Of a DNA stretch of 64,000 bases, positions 1 through 10,846 are shown one piece after another. This DNA comes from Gloeophyllum trabeum ATCC 11539 (lineage: Eukaryota > Basidiomycota > Agaricomycetes > Gloeophyllales > Gloeophyllaceae): NCBI RefSeq assembly GCF_000344685.1, contig NW_006920429.1:25884-89883 (forward strand). Reading direction: 5' to 3'. Position numbers and translations under genes: made by a program. Every line of letters starts with the position of its first letter. The stretch's first letter is position 1. The notes under the pieces were generated by a model. It was given only the letters and a program-made list of their open reading frames with translations, had not been told where the DNA came from and made no database searches.

Positions 1-2
1 AT

Positions 3-411
3 TGTTTGACGTGCTCCGGATACAGCATCCGAGCGCCCGCCCCGCCACCCCAGCCGGGGAACGCGCTGCCAGATCCAGGGACCTCCGGGAGCATCCTCGG
101 GCTGGTGCCGCATCAGCTGCGCGGATTCCTCGCCCAGTTCAGGAACATGCTCATCACCGGTGCGGCGTATGATCGGTGCACCGGGTGCAGCGAGACGGTG
201 CGTTGGTTGCCTGGATATGATTGCGTACCGGACTTAACTCGCGGTCATCGTCATGCAGGTGCTCAAGGCGTACGAGGAGCGCGGCTTTGCGATGCTCCTC
301 CAGGCGTTCAACGAGCCGGGGTACCTGGAGGAGCTTACCGGGCTGAGCAAGCTGCACGACGAGGGCGAGGCGATCATGGAAAGCGTCGACTGGGACGAGG
401 ACGACGAGTGA
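3..411 (+). CDS. 3' end of an unidentified gene (partial)
   Basis: Two exons can be read, 3-197 and 259-411, separated by a 61-nt intron (198-258) with GTGCGT donor and CAG acceptor; the frame runs cleanly across it and stops at 409-411. The visible protein tail is about 115 residues and is incomplete at the window edge. It begins with a proline-rich stretch, then a hydrophobic/aromatic segment (HQLRGFLAQFRNMLITG) containing a CTGC pair, and ends in an acidic tail (ESVDWDEDDE). I do not recognise the family. The GC-rich codon use and intron type match the other host genes, so I take it as a genuine gene, not a chance frame. Confidence 0.6.
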
Positions 412-1849
412 CGAATAAGGATAGGATTCAATGTACGATGATACCCTCAATGTGCGGATTCTTTGTATCAGCTGTCTTCTTCTGATTGTATCAATCAATG
501 CTATCGGTATCGGGCGCTCGATCACACGATTCAGATTGTAGGGGCTCAGAGATCTGAGAGCACGTTCTGTCAATAGCGCCCGCATTCTGTCGAACGGGTT
601 CGCAAAGTGCCGGATAGGCACCGTGGATAGTTCTCATCCTATTGCGACGTCCCTGCCACACATGAACGCCGGACGTGGGTGTCAAAACACCGGGCGAGCC
701 AAATGTCTCCAAGGCGCTGCGCTCAGGTTCAATATTCCAATTCCGGAAGCTGAGGCGAGAGAAGACTGGTGGACTCGCGAGATTTCTTGTGGCATCTACT
801 GTACTGTAACCCGGCCGGATTCCAGAAATACAACATAATCAGGGTTAGCGAATGGAGTGCATAACGAAACTCTGACGGCGAAACTGTCGGTACCCGGTTC
901 ACTGTTTCGGACCCAACGTAGGAGTACTGCAGTCAGCGCTCTACGTGTACACCGGATGGTTCGGGATTTCTGAGAGCAGTTGTCAGCGCGTCGTAAGCCG
1001 GAACTGCTATACTGAAGTGCCTGCTCAGGATTCCTCCTCGGAAATTATAGAACAACACGAAATGACAAACGGAACGTCAGTGCTCGCCAGTGCACGTTAC
1101 GACGGCGGTAGAGCAGTGCCTTGCCTTAACCCCGACTGGAAGCAGGCCCACGTGGCTGCCAGGTGGCTCCCACGCGAACATTTGCCGGATGCGGAGTTTA
1201 CGCTGTCCTCGGACCTCGACATTCTGCACTTGTTCCTGACTTCAGTTGCGCTACCGAAGTCCGACGTCCGCCACATCTCGTGCGGCTGTCCGTCATGATG
1301 GCCATCGTGCAGGTTAATCCAGGACCAGAAGAATTGTTCCATTGTCTTTTAGAGAGGGCTTACGCTTCGCAGAAATACCCCCCTACGCCCTGGCGCCGCA
1401 ATGGAAATGTCTAGGGCAGATCATGGTACATTCATGCACTGAACCGTCGTCCTTAGTGAACAATCTCGCTGAACGGCGGGCTCGCGAACACCCGGAGATA
1501 CCCCAATCATCCGGCTCAAAGTGCGCTTCTCGGGCGGAGTGTGCAAAGATTGAGGCTCATTAGACGTCATCTATACGGCGGTCTTTCCGAATGGGTTGTT
1601 GCGCGGGGTACCGCCCTCTTGACTGTACCTCAAGGTATTCAACTTGGTCGAAATCGCCAACATTTCGACGTACCTCACCGACCGAGATGTCCGTGTGGGC
1701 GCCTAGAGTTCCCTCCGTCCAAGTGTGAGTGGCAGCCCGTCTCCAGCTCTGTGTACCAACGCCACCTCCTCTGGAACATGATTTGTGCAATTGCTAGCTC
1801 CTTCTGTCCTCCGGCGCCGTTTCTCAGCTTCTCCTCCCGTGCAGTGAGC
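412..1849. other. intergenic, no supported gene
   Basis: Only short overlapping frames on both strands with no consistent splice pattern or recognisable motif. It carries the 3' flank of the partial gene and the upstream region of the DUF6593 gene. Confidence 0.5.
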
Positions 1850-1850
1850 C

Positions 1851-1859
1851 TTGTTATAA
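1851..1859 (+). promoter_or_regulatory. TATA-like box of the DUF6593 gene
   Basis: TTGTTATAAG lies about 60 bp upstream of the ATG at 1917, with an A/C-rich leader (ending ACACACGCA) directly before the start codon, the usual arrangement of a fungal core promoter. Confidence 0.45.
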
Positions 1860-1916
1860 GAGCGCGATCGCGCCTGCACTCTGACAAGCAAGCAAAACAA
1901 CTACACAACACACGCA

Positions 1917-2612
1917 ATGGCTACCGGTTATAATCCTTTCGGTGGATGGGGCAACTCGGAGGCGCCGCCGCCATCGATATTCGGCGCGTTGCCGTACCCT
2001 CAATCAAGTGCCCCTTCGCCGACTCTGGCGGACAGAGCGATTTTCGTCTTCACCGACTACAACCCGTCGATCTTGAACTGCACCATAGTGGACAACCGCG
2101 CGAGAACCGTTTTCTATATTTCGACAGAGACGACTCCTCGGTACACGTTCGTCAAGGATCGTGACGGTAGAAATCTCGGAGTGATAGAGTGGCAGACGCA
2201 CCCGTCCGTCGAGATCCGCGGGATTGTGCCCAAGCAGGAAGTGCGCAGCTGGCTCGCGCTTTCTCCGGACGCAAGGTATGCCACAGTCATACCTTCTCCC
2301 AGCGCTTCTGATGTCTGTATCCCGCCTTAGATCTAGAGTAATGACCGTGCAGAACGCCCGCTATGCCTGGGCACCCAGCGGCAGTCACATTCTGGTAAGT
2401 GTCATGAATACACTGGTTCCACACATCCAAAAGCTCATTTGCGCTTGCAGCTGTATACCACCACTTCTTCCGTCCCCCAGGTACTCGGGAAGGTATCGAA
2501 GACGGCTTCTACCGTCACTCTAGAGCTCAGCGCCGCAGCTCTCGAACTCGGTCTGCTCGAATGCGCTATCGTCGCTACTCTCCTGATGCAATCCGGGCGC
2601 AACATTGACTGA
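1917..2612 (+). CDS. DUF6593 domain protein
   Basis: Three exons: 1917-2275, 2331-2394 and 2451-2612, joined by introns of 55 and 56 nt; the spliced frame gives 194 residues. The N-terminus is a glycine/proline-rich lead (NPFGGW...), followed by the basidiomycete DUF6593 pattern: an F-x-F-TDYNPSILNCTIVD strand, Y-IST-E, a D-RDGRNLGVIEW segment, and a C-terminal half with YAWAPSGSHILLYT and VTLELSAAALELGLLECAIV. The family is expanded in Agaricomycetes and has no established function; the fold is presumed to resemble tubby-like beta proteins, which is inference. The ATG has a purine context and a TATA-like box about 60 bp upstream. Fairly sure of the family, no functional claim. Confidence 0.8.
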
Positions 2613-3065
2613 ACAACTATTATACCGCAAAGCATCATCACCGCTACAAGCTCAATAATGTCGCACAACCACTGTATCAAATAGTGTTCCCTTTCGTCTT
2701 CGTACTCACGGTACAATTCTTTCGATGTTGATGCCGTCTATTTATTAGATTGCTTAGACCTTCTAGTCATCTATATATGTATCGAATACTACTAGCTCGT
2801 ATCTCAAAGGCACTATGATTTCCAACAGACATCTGGCATTAGGCTAGCTCCTGCCCCTTGTAAGAGGAGACAGAGTGCACCTCCGAGATCCGATCAAATG
2901 TTCTCGGAACTCGAGACCGGGTTGTCCCCGATACATCTGCGATCCACATACGTGGCGGATCTGACGGGCGTAACAAGCTATATGTACAATTGTGGATGGT
3001 CCTCTGGGCAGCATGGTCCTCTCGGGCCAGTATACCACAAAACGTGCTGGCAGCTCGCCCTGCAT
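2613..3065. other. intergenic, no supported gene
   Basis: AT-rich 3' flank of the DUF6593 gene followed by unique sequence up to the tandem repeat. No exon-like frames. Confidence 0.5.
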
Positions 3066-3392
3066 CAGGAAACCGGAATATCTCCGGATGGAGACAGCGT
3101 CTCCGCGGCTCCGCCATGTGCGGGATGGAGACAGGTTCTCCAGACGGAGACGAGGTCTCCATCCGGAGACATGCCCCCCACTAATATACAGTAATATGTG
3201 CTAAATTTTGCTCGAATGCAAAGAGGAGCACGTATAGCAAAAACATAAGCCCATATCCTGTCCCTATGTGCGGGATGGAGACAGGTTCTCCAGACGGAGA
3301 CGAGGTCTCCATCCGGAGACATGCCCCCCACTAATATACAGTAATATGTGCTAAATTTTGCTCGAATGCAAAGAGGAGCACGTATAGCAAAA
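3066..3392. repeat. 150-bp tandem repeat rich in GGAGAC/GTCTCC
   Basis: A unit beginning ATGTGCGGGATGGAGACAGG at 3116 restarts identically at 3266, giving a period of exactly 150 bp, and the second copy runs into the assembly gap. Within each unit GGAGAC and its complement GTCTCC occur several times, so the unit has many short inverted repeats. A partial, diverged version of the GGAGAC motif precedes the first full unit (from about 3080). On the minus strand the 150-bp unit is open and would encode a 50-residue repeat, but I see no start, splice or composition evidence that it is translated. Confidence 0.85.
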
Positions 3393-4173
3393 NNNNNNNN
3401 NNNNNNNNNNNNNNNNNNNNNNNNNNNNNNNNNNNNNNNNNNNNNNNNNNNNNNNNNNNNNNNNNNNNNNNNNNNNNNNNNNNNNNNNNNNNNNNNNNNN
3501 NNNNNNNNNNNNNNNNNNNNNNNNNNNNNNNNNNNNNNNNNNNNNNNNNNNNNNNNNNNNNNNNNNNNNNNNNNNNNNNNNNNNNNNNNNNNNNNNNNNN
3601 NNNNNNNNNNNNNNNNNNNNNNNNNNNNNNNNNNNNNNNNNNNNNNNNNNNNNNNNNNNNNNNNNNNNNNNNNNNNNNNNNNNNNNNNNNNNNNNNNNNN
3701 NNNNNNNNNNNNNNNNNNNNNNNNNNNNNNNNNNNNNNNNNNNNNNNNNNNNNNNNNNNNNNNNNNNNNNNNNNNNNNNNNNNNNNNNNNNNNNNNNNNN
3801 NNNNNNNNNNNNNNNNNNNNNNNNNNNNNNNNNNNNNNNNNNNNNNNNNNNNNNNNNNNNNNNNNNNNNNNNNNNNNNNNNNNNNNNNNNNNNNNNNNNN
3901 NNNNNNNNNNNNNNNNNNNNNNNNNNNNNNNNNNNNNNNNNNNNNNNNNNNNNNNNNNNNNNNNNNNNNNNNNNNNNNNNNNNNNNNNNNNNNNNNNNNN
4001 NNNNNNNNNNNNNNNNNNNNNNNNNNNNNNNNNNNNNNNNNNNNNNNNNNNNNNNNNNNNNNNNNNNNNNNNNNNNNNNNNNNNNNNNNNNNNNNNNNNN
4101 NNNNNNNNNNNNNNNNNNNNNNNNNNNNNNNNNNNNNNNNNNNNNNNNNNNNNNNNNNNNNNNNNNNNNNNNN
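3393..4173. other. assembly gap (781 N)
   Basis: Run of N. Because a 150-bp tandem repeat enters it from the left, the gap most likely contains further repeat units that could not be assembled. Confidence 0.99.
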
Positions 4174-4425
4174 ACTCCATATGGAGCATATGGAGATTTC
4201 CGAGGTTCCTGATGTGGAGACGGATGGTGGCTGGTACTGTGGGCGAGTCTCCAGACACTTGCTGGAGGTATTCCTTTACTCCGGCAGGGCGGATACGGTC
4301 ACTCAGATGCCTTCCAATAATTCCGAAAATTTCCGTGCGATAAGCTTTTGAGAGCTCAAGGGCACACCGCCGGAACATGCGCTCACCAGAAACAAGGATT
4401 ACCTGGGGGTTACCCCTGAATAGTG
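4174..4425. other. right flank of the gap
   Basis: Begins with a short TGGAGA-rich stretch (two CATATGGAG words) resembling the tandem repeat on the other side, then unique sequence without an exon-like frame. Confidence 0.4.
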
Positions 4426-4727
4426 ATACCATGGTCCGGCTCGGTCTGGTTATTGACCCAAATTTCCAGACCTGGGACCGGACCCAAGGTCCAGTTCGGG
4501 TAAATGTCCGGACTGTGAACCTCAAAGAACCCGAAATGGTGTTGGGTCCAGTCAGGTTCGGGTTTGAACCCTTCAGAATTACCATATTTAGGTACAGTTC
4601 AGGCATTGTGGCTCCACCTGGACCTCATTTCAGGTTCGGTCCACCCCAAAGCCAGACCGCAGACCAGAACCTGGGTCCGGTCCGAACCGGTTCTCCCAGG
4701 TTCAGGAACCGGACTGCGGCATCACTA
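4426..4727. repeat. degenerate GGTCCGG/GGTTCGG repeat
   Basis: About 300 bp built from many irregular copies of GGTCCGG, GGTTCGGG, GGTTCAGG and their complements (CCGGACC, GAACC). There is no fixed period, so it is a scrambled short-motif array and not a simple satellite. Similar in style to the ACCCG/CGGGT arrays at 23.5 and 49.7 kb but with a different core word. Confidence 0.7.
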
Positions 4728-6473
4728 CCCCTGATTCGATACTCCCACTACAAGATAGTGGGATTACTGGAGGATGAGTGGCCCGCACTCTATCACAGGT
4801 CTCACATATCTGGTCCATGTCTATACGCACATCCTGGCCGAATTAGTATCCACCGGAGCCACTATGCGGGACCATAGCAAAGAAGCGGGACCATCTAACC
4901 ATGACGCGTCCATGTGAATGTGTGTGCATTGGTTATTGGACAATATTTTTTCCCACTTTTACATGACAGAACCAATATGGTGATAAGCCTCAGGATCGTC
5001 TGATCCCCGAAAATGCAGACTCAGCACATCGTACAAACCCTCCGGAGCTTATTTGCCACAGCGCTCACACACCTCTAGGCTTCTATGGGCTCTAAAGAAT
5101 TGTTCTATTTAGCTCTGGACTTCCTAGCATCCTTGAGGCGTACACGGACCCATTCCGCCATTTATCTCCGTGAACAGGAGCTCCAGAGTGACTTAACCAA
5201 TGCGACTTCTAGATGAATTAGCTCCGGGGCCTGCGGACACTTCTACCGGGGGGCGTCATCCTCATGCCCACCCTCCAGTATCAAAGTTTCCGGTCTCGCT
5301 AAGCTTCAGAGAACAACAGAATAGTTTTTGTGTGTGTTTGCCTGTACGATATGCTTGTGTACAAGGCAATCGTGGTAGGGTACCAGTACACTACAGGAGT
5401 GGTTATACACTACTGACTATACAGCTTTTATGTAAGTTATCCTCACGGAGCATGCGCACGCTCGCTATGAAGTCACCACTTCCGACATCCAGCACTCACT
5501 CCCCCTTGTTTCCATCAAATTACCGAAGGTGCAGATGTATAAGAGTCACCATGAGGCCAGCATCAGTCAGCAAGCGGCCGGAGGTAATTAGCACGTGACC
5601 GGCACGTCGTGCGGAGTGATGGGACTGCTTAGGGCAGGTGGCGGAGCGTCGAGGTGACCTCTAGGGGCTGGGACGAGCAAGTGGGAGCGCAAGGGAGTCG
5701 TATGGTGCATGGTATAATGGTGGCAAGTGCTGAGCAATCCTGTGGGTAGCGGTGTTTATTTGTTATTTATCTTCGGACGGTTGCAAAGCCATTCCTGTAG
5801 TATAAGTTGTACAAAGTAGCATACAGAAAAACAGGTTTTTGCACTTCACCATCTCAGAGAATTAGTGTTACTATCTCAGCGACCCTCGGAGTTCGAAAGC
5901 GTCAAACTTAGCAAATTATAACCGATTCTAGCTTTGCCAATAGGCCTGACTCATCGAGTGATTTATCTCTGCCATTGCTTTAATTATCTCAGGTGATTCC
6001 TACATAGCAAAATAAAATTAACCAAGTCTCTCTAGCAATTTCTACCACCGCGGGCACGATCCTACAACAGGCATTGTTGCTTGCAGCTTTGATTGCGACT
6101 TTTTGGAGATAAATACTCCGGAGTGTCAACTAGTGTTTGTTTCAGGCGTCAAAGTGTTTGTTTTATTTTTCTAGGTCTTCCTATGGACTACCCTACATCG
6201 TCTTACTCCTCCTTCCCCCTTGAACTATTAAAATACCCCTCAGTTGTCTCAGACCACCTCCACCCATACCACTGGTGTTAGGTTTATTTCTTTTGGTCCT
6301 TGGTGCTTGTTGTGTGTCAGTGCATATCAACGGACAAAGGTCAAGGCAGTTATATAAGTCAAGTGCCCGTCCACAGTCATAACGAAAGTCGCATCTCATT
6401 GGATAACAACGCCCATCAACCTACAAGTCAAAAATGAAGAGGGGGTATCACAAGTTAGGGGAACGCACTCACC
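4728..6473. other. intergenic, no supported gene
   Basis: Moderately AT-rich sequence with only short frames. Downstream flank of the broken F-box gene. Nothing recognisable. Confidence 0.5.
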
Positions 6474-7062
6474 AGAGGAGACATGGGAGGTAAAGTTAAA
6501 TTTCAGTTTCACGTTCTGCGCGTTGCAGATCATAATAAGCTTTCTGAAACTTGATACTTCGGCTTCGTCATGGCTGCCGCGGATAACCCGTGACACTCAA
6601 GTCTTTGAGCCCGGGAAAGGCGCGGGAGAGATCGATCAATTTCACAAGCTCTGCAGCAAGGCCGTGCATAGTGGATTCGACAACTAATTCTTCCAAACTC
6701 GGAATGGCCTCGATCCCCTCAGGGAAGATACTCTTGTGCTCATTGAGGCACATGACAAATGATTTCAGGGATTTAAATGATGAGATGTCGAAACTTGCAG
6801 GCGGCATTCCCCTTGTCAGCCAGTCATTTACGCAAAGACAGGTGAGAGCTGCCACATTACACGCGCATAATTGCGTGACCAAACCAGGGGGTACCTCGAC
6901 AAACTCCAAGGTTTCTAACGCCAGCTTTCCCGAAGTTGGGATTACTTCTTCGGCGTCGAAACAACTGCAGAGGCGCAGGATTCAGAGAGACGGTATGACA
7001 GGTAATTGGATCTTGCCGGCAAAACCAATCAGACACAGGTCTCTTAGAGAGGAGAAAACTAC
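6474..7062 (-). pseudogene. broken copy of the F-box/LRR-like gene
   Basis: Read on the minus strand, this matches the C-terminal half of the intact F-box protein at 9.5-10.8 kb: SSLRDLCLIGF, LALETLEFVEVPPG, FPEGIEAIPSLEELVVES and FRKLIMICNAQNVKLKF all line up in order with SSLQDLCLIGF, LALDTLEFISVP, FPRGIEVITTLEELFVD and IERLKIKCEARDVKLTL. It is disabled by an in-frame TGA near 6980 (a CGA to TGA type change) and by a frame change near 6590, after LSVTGYP. The match ends at a GGTGAGTG donor-like site near 6473, the position equivalent to the donor-like site in the intact gene. No F-box is left. Best read as a truncated, decayed tandem duplicate. Confidence 0.8.
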
Positions 7063-8568
7063 TTGGGGGGAGTGGGCCAATGCTGTGCATGGCTGGTTAC
7101 AAGTCCTGAGCTGGGCATGAGATATTCCCTATTTTACATTGTATATCATAGAGCTGACACAAATATTCCTATCTTTCTTGAAGTATTATTTGAATTACAC
7201 TAGACCTCTCAGGATCATCTTGTATATTCCTTGATTTGCTATAGACCTCTGAATATATTATGGATTTCCCGCATTTTTCACAATTTTTCTGGCCCTTCTA
7301 CAGCCTGCAATCAATTCCAGATACCAATGATGTAATGGCTCTGCAGATCGGGTGAACCTGCAGAGAGCCTATGGCATAGAAGGCAGGAGCCAATCCGAGT
7401 CCAGGAATCCAAACCGACGCGGCCCGCACACTCAGCCACTGACTACAAGCCACTACAATAGTCAATTCCCACAATAAGCAATAAAAGTAAAACCGCCATG
7501 TGGACTAGGACAAGACACACAATCTATAAATTCACAAAGATATCGTTGTAGACCCATATAGCATATGCCCCAGACTACAAAAAATAAAAGAGAGTGTCAA
7601 CCAGGCTGCTCGCTCGAACACCGACAGCTCTTTGGGTCCCTTTGCTTACTATGTGAATTATGCATGTAGATCATGAATATAAAAACTTCGGATTTTTTCA
7701 TGCAGTGGTAGTATTGCAATGAGGTCCATTACAGGTGTATATAAATGTTGACCCACCCTGCAGCTTGCAAACTCAGTTTTTCAGCCTGAAAATATTCTCA
7801 ACCATTCCTCAATATTGGAATATGTGGGAAAACAAATTTTAAGGTGAATGAGCGCAGGATGCACCATCCATGGTTGCGACAGCCAGAATTGGAGGACTGG
7901 CCATCCGACGCTTCATCCGCCACTATTCAAATACTGACAAAAAACTGCATTTGGTGCGTACGAGAGCCCGGCTAACGCCGACATGCAATTTCAAGGATGC
8001 GATTTCAGGCCCTTGAGCAAAACTGCCTTGACAAGTGAATATAGACAACAGTAATTCATTTCTAGGGACTATCTTAAATACACTTAGATACCATGGAGCT
8101 ATGGGTACCCTGTAGGGAAGACTGAGATCAGTACAGTGATCTCACTAGTAAAAAGAAACTGCAATGCGTGCAGGGTCAGACATCCAAAGGAAGGTCTATT
8201 CAACCCTCATCGTGCCGACCCCCGCTTCCCGCCCAGCGCACCGCAGAATGGCAGCCCACAGCCTCCCATATCAATGGGTTCAACACGGAGAGGGGGGAAT
8301 ATAGATGTTCCGCCTTGGTGGAGTACTCCGCTTGGAGGGCACTAGAGTGGAAACTGCGAATACAACAAAATACACCACATAAATCCACAGCATATGAAGT
8401 ATTATAGTGTGAATTTTAATCAGAGGTCAAGGTAGGACATGCTGCCGTTGAAGGCATCAAGATTTATCTTGTTTCAAGGACGTGGGAATGACTGTAAGTC
8501 CCACTCACCACTTACTAGTACTCTCAGTTGGCTTTCGACGGTACTATCATTGAGGTGATTCTGCAAAA

Positions 8569-9151
8569 TTTGCAGAACCCCCTCACCCCTGTATATCTCG
8601 TTCCACACTCAACCAAAAAATACCAGGTAAGCTCAGACAGGTAGATATACACTAGAATACACCTTCTGCGAAGTCAGAATGAGAATGTCTGCTCTGGTTG
8701 AGGAGAGGGAGAGAAAACACATTGTCTTGGCCATGGGAAAACAACAGTATCTCCTAGATCTTTCGAGATGAGCTAAATGAACCGACAGGGGCTGGGTTGG
8801 GGTATCATATATAAGGCATCTACAGGATGGTATGCCAGCCCGATAGGCGAAATAGTGAGCGTGTCGAGATAGAGAGGTGACTTTGCACATCTCCTGAGCC
8901 CATATTGTGACAAAAGCGTGACACCGCTGGCGGCGTGGTCCCCTGTGACCGTGGGTGACATACTTTTGCAGAACCCCCTACATGAACCGGCATCTCAGTC
9001 CTACCTTCTACAGACCACGTAAAAATGCAAAAAAATGATGGGGACATTCATTACTAAGTTACATACAATATACAAAATATCCAATAAGAATTCATCAAGT
9101 GTGCAGGGTGCTACAGGCCGAATCCGATACTTTTTGCAGAACCCCCTCAAT
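8569..9151 (+). repeat. three dispersed copies of TTTGCAGAACCCCCT
   Basis: The word TTTGCAGAACCCCCT occurs at 8569-8583, about 8965-8979 and 9133-9147. The second and third copies also share a following CAGTCCTAC word about 18 bp downstream, so a longer diverged unit may be repeated. Confidence 0.6.
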
Positions 9152-9280
9152 GATAGTATTCTGCTGCAGTCCTACATTCCGCGGTGTGACCCTTAATTAT
9201 ATGGAGATGTTATACTTGATATAGGTTGTGTTTTGTGATGTCTCAGCACTCCATTGAAATTGTCCTGGCGACATGATGAC

Positions 9281-9330
9281 CTGATAGAGGCTGACAGCCC
9301 TGACAACTTTCTGTCAGGGCTGTCATCAGG
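9281..9330. repeat. perfect 14-bp hairpin
   Basis: TGACAGCCCTGACA at 9292-9305 is followed after six bases (ACTTTC) by its exact complement at 9312-9325. Outer arms CCTGAT and ATCAGG extend the symmetry. It lies about 160 bp beyond the F-box reading frame, so it could be a 3' stem-loop or a foldback remnant. Confidence 0.75.
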
Positions 9331-9490
9331 AATGTGTAAAAATGCTGATGTCTGCAAGCACACGTAGGTAGACGAAGTACTAAATAACATGCAGCCACTT
9401 AGTTCGTCAACACAGTGAATCATTCTCAAGTTTCCCCGCGGAAATGGGGGTAAACAAATGTTAATCCCTAGTCAGAGTGCGCTTCCACAA

Positions 9491-10846
9491 TTATAGCACA
9501 GTCCAGGTATAGTGTAATGGTACACGGCTATCTAGACTCCAAAGTGAGAAGCCGGGTGTCGCAATTTCGAGAAATACACTCACTGTAGGAGATGCAAGAG
9601 ATAAGGCCAAAGTGAGCTTTACATCTCTTGCTTCACATTTTATTTTGAGTCTCTCAATGCTCGCCGCTTCGTCGTCGGTGTCAGCCTTGGCCAACGATGA
9701 CAGATGACCCGAAATGCTCAAGTGTACTAGCGCGGGGAATGTGCTGGAGTCACCAAGCAGTTCCGCAAATTGCGAGACAACGCCCGGTGTGAGGATATCG
9801 ACGAAAAGTTCCTCTAGGGTCGTAATAACTTCAATGCCCCTGGGGAAGCGGGTGGGGCCGTCTAAGAGGTCGAAGCAGAGCGAGATTGCTTTCAAAGACT
9901 GGAACGCCCGGAGATCGAGATCGCCCAGCGAGTCCCGCATCCAACTCCTGACACGGAGACAGCTGAGCCCGGACACATTGTACATGCATAGTTTTGTTAT
10001 CACCTCGAGCGGGACACTGATGAACTCAAGCGTGTCCAATGCCAGGTTTCCTAAAGTTCTCGGAGTGATTTCTTGCACATCGTAAAAGCAACTCCAAAGA
10101 CGCAAGACCCGGAGAGACGGTAGCGCAGGCAACCTGAGCCTGCCCATAAACCCGATGAGACATAGATCCTGGAGAGACGAGAAGGCTGCGGAAAGACCAT
10201 GGAAAGCGGCTTCGTAAGAAGCACGTGGATGGCGCTTCAAAACGAGTCTCGTCAGCGACGTCGCACAGGGCGCAACGTCCAGAGCGTGGCGAAGCAACGA
10301 GTCATCCCCCTCGCCACAGAGGGTTACGCACGCGACTCCGGATAGCGAGCCCAACAACGTGCAGAGCTGCCGCCCGTATATCACGTCTCGGTGTAGCAAC
10401 GTCGTCCACTTCGATCGTGCCTTGTTCAATACTGACAGGAGCCACGACTCCCGTACACCCTGATGTCTCGGTCGTACCTCCCCCAGGTCCAGCGCGCACA
10501 CCAAGCGCGCAAGCTCGGGTCTGCGGCTTAGAGTACGTGCAAGTTTTATTGCGCCTTTCTGATCGTGAATGACTGGGCTCTGGTAGAGCAAGCTGGCGGC
10601 GGGCCAGTACCAGTCCCTGCAGACGAGGACGAGCGGGCGCAGGACTCTCTGGCGCTGATCGTAAAAGTCGGCGATCTCGTTCCAGAAGTTGTGCGCGAAG
10701 AAGATATGGCAGAACGGACATCGGGTCAGTGGATCGAGGGTATGCCGTAGTATGAGCATGATTACCTCGGGCGGGAGAGAGGCAGCGGGGACTTTGGAAT
10801 TGTTCGCACGTCTGCGTCGGCGAAACTGCGCTAGTCCGATCTCCAT
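9491..10846 (-). CDS. F-box protein with leucine-rich C-terminal part
   Basis: The frame starts at ATG 10846-10844 and is open for 451 residues. An F-box-like segment lies near residues 18-75 (SLPPEVIMLILRHTLD, then PLVLVCRDWYWPAASLLYQ), followed by an irregular leucine-rich region with repeated SLRVLRLWSC- and TLEELFVD-type strands, the usual basidiomycete F-box/LRR-like layout. It would act as a substrate adaptor of SCF ubiquitin ligases; the target is unknown. A consensus donor (GTGAGT, 9583-9578) occurs after residue 421, and the broken relative at 6.5 kb has a donor-like site at the same place, so the last 30 residues of the open frame may be intron and a short further exon may follow below 9.5 kb; I could not fix it. 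Confidence 0.8.
   Translation of the reverse strand: MEIGLAQFRRRRRANNSKVPAASLPPEVIMLILRHTLDPLTRCPFCHIFFAHNFWNEIADFYDQRQRVLRPLVLVCRDWYWPAASLLYQSPVIHDQKGAIKLARTLSRRPELARLVCALDLGEVRPRHQGVRESWLLSVLNKARSKWTTLLHRDVIYGRQLCTLLGSLSGVACVTLCGEGDDSLLRHALDVAPCATSLTRLVLKRHPRASYEAAFHGLSAAFSSLQDLCLIGFMGRLRLPALPSLRVLRLWSCFYDVQEITPRTLGNLALDTLEFISVPLEVITKLCMYNVSGLSCLRVRSWMRDSLGDLDLRAFQSLKAISLCFDLLDGPTRFPRGIEVITTLEELFVDILTPGVVSQFAELLGDSSTFPALVHLSISGHLSSLAKADTDDEAASIERLKIKCEARDVKLTLALSLASPTVSVFLEIATPGFSLWSLDSRVPLHYTWTVL

Larger units (their letters stand above)
7063..9490. other. intergenic with small repeats, no supported gene
   Basis: About 2.4 kb, AT-rich, without exon-like frames. It contains three copies of a TTTGCAGAACCCCCT word (8569, 8965, 9133) and a strong hairpin at 9281-9330, annotated separately. 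Confidence 0.5.

Noticed and set aside
3066..3392. CRISPR-like array
   Set aside because: Tandem 150-bp unit without spacers, in a fungal nuclear genome.
3065..4606. Long minus-strand frame of 513 codons across the first gap
   Set aside because: It is open only because N is not a stop; the readable parts are the 150-bp repeat and unrelated flank.
9193..9429. Minus frame of 78 codons as a second exon of the F-box gene
   Set aside because: Reaching it needs an acceptor that gives an early stop in the required phase; no supporting similarity.
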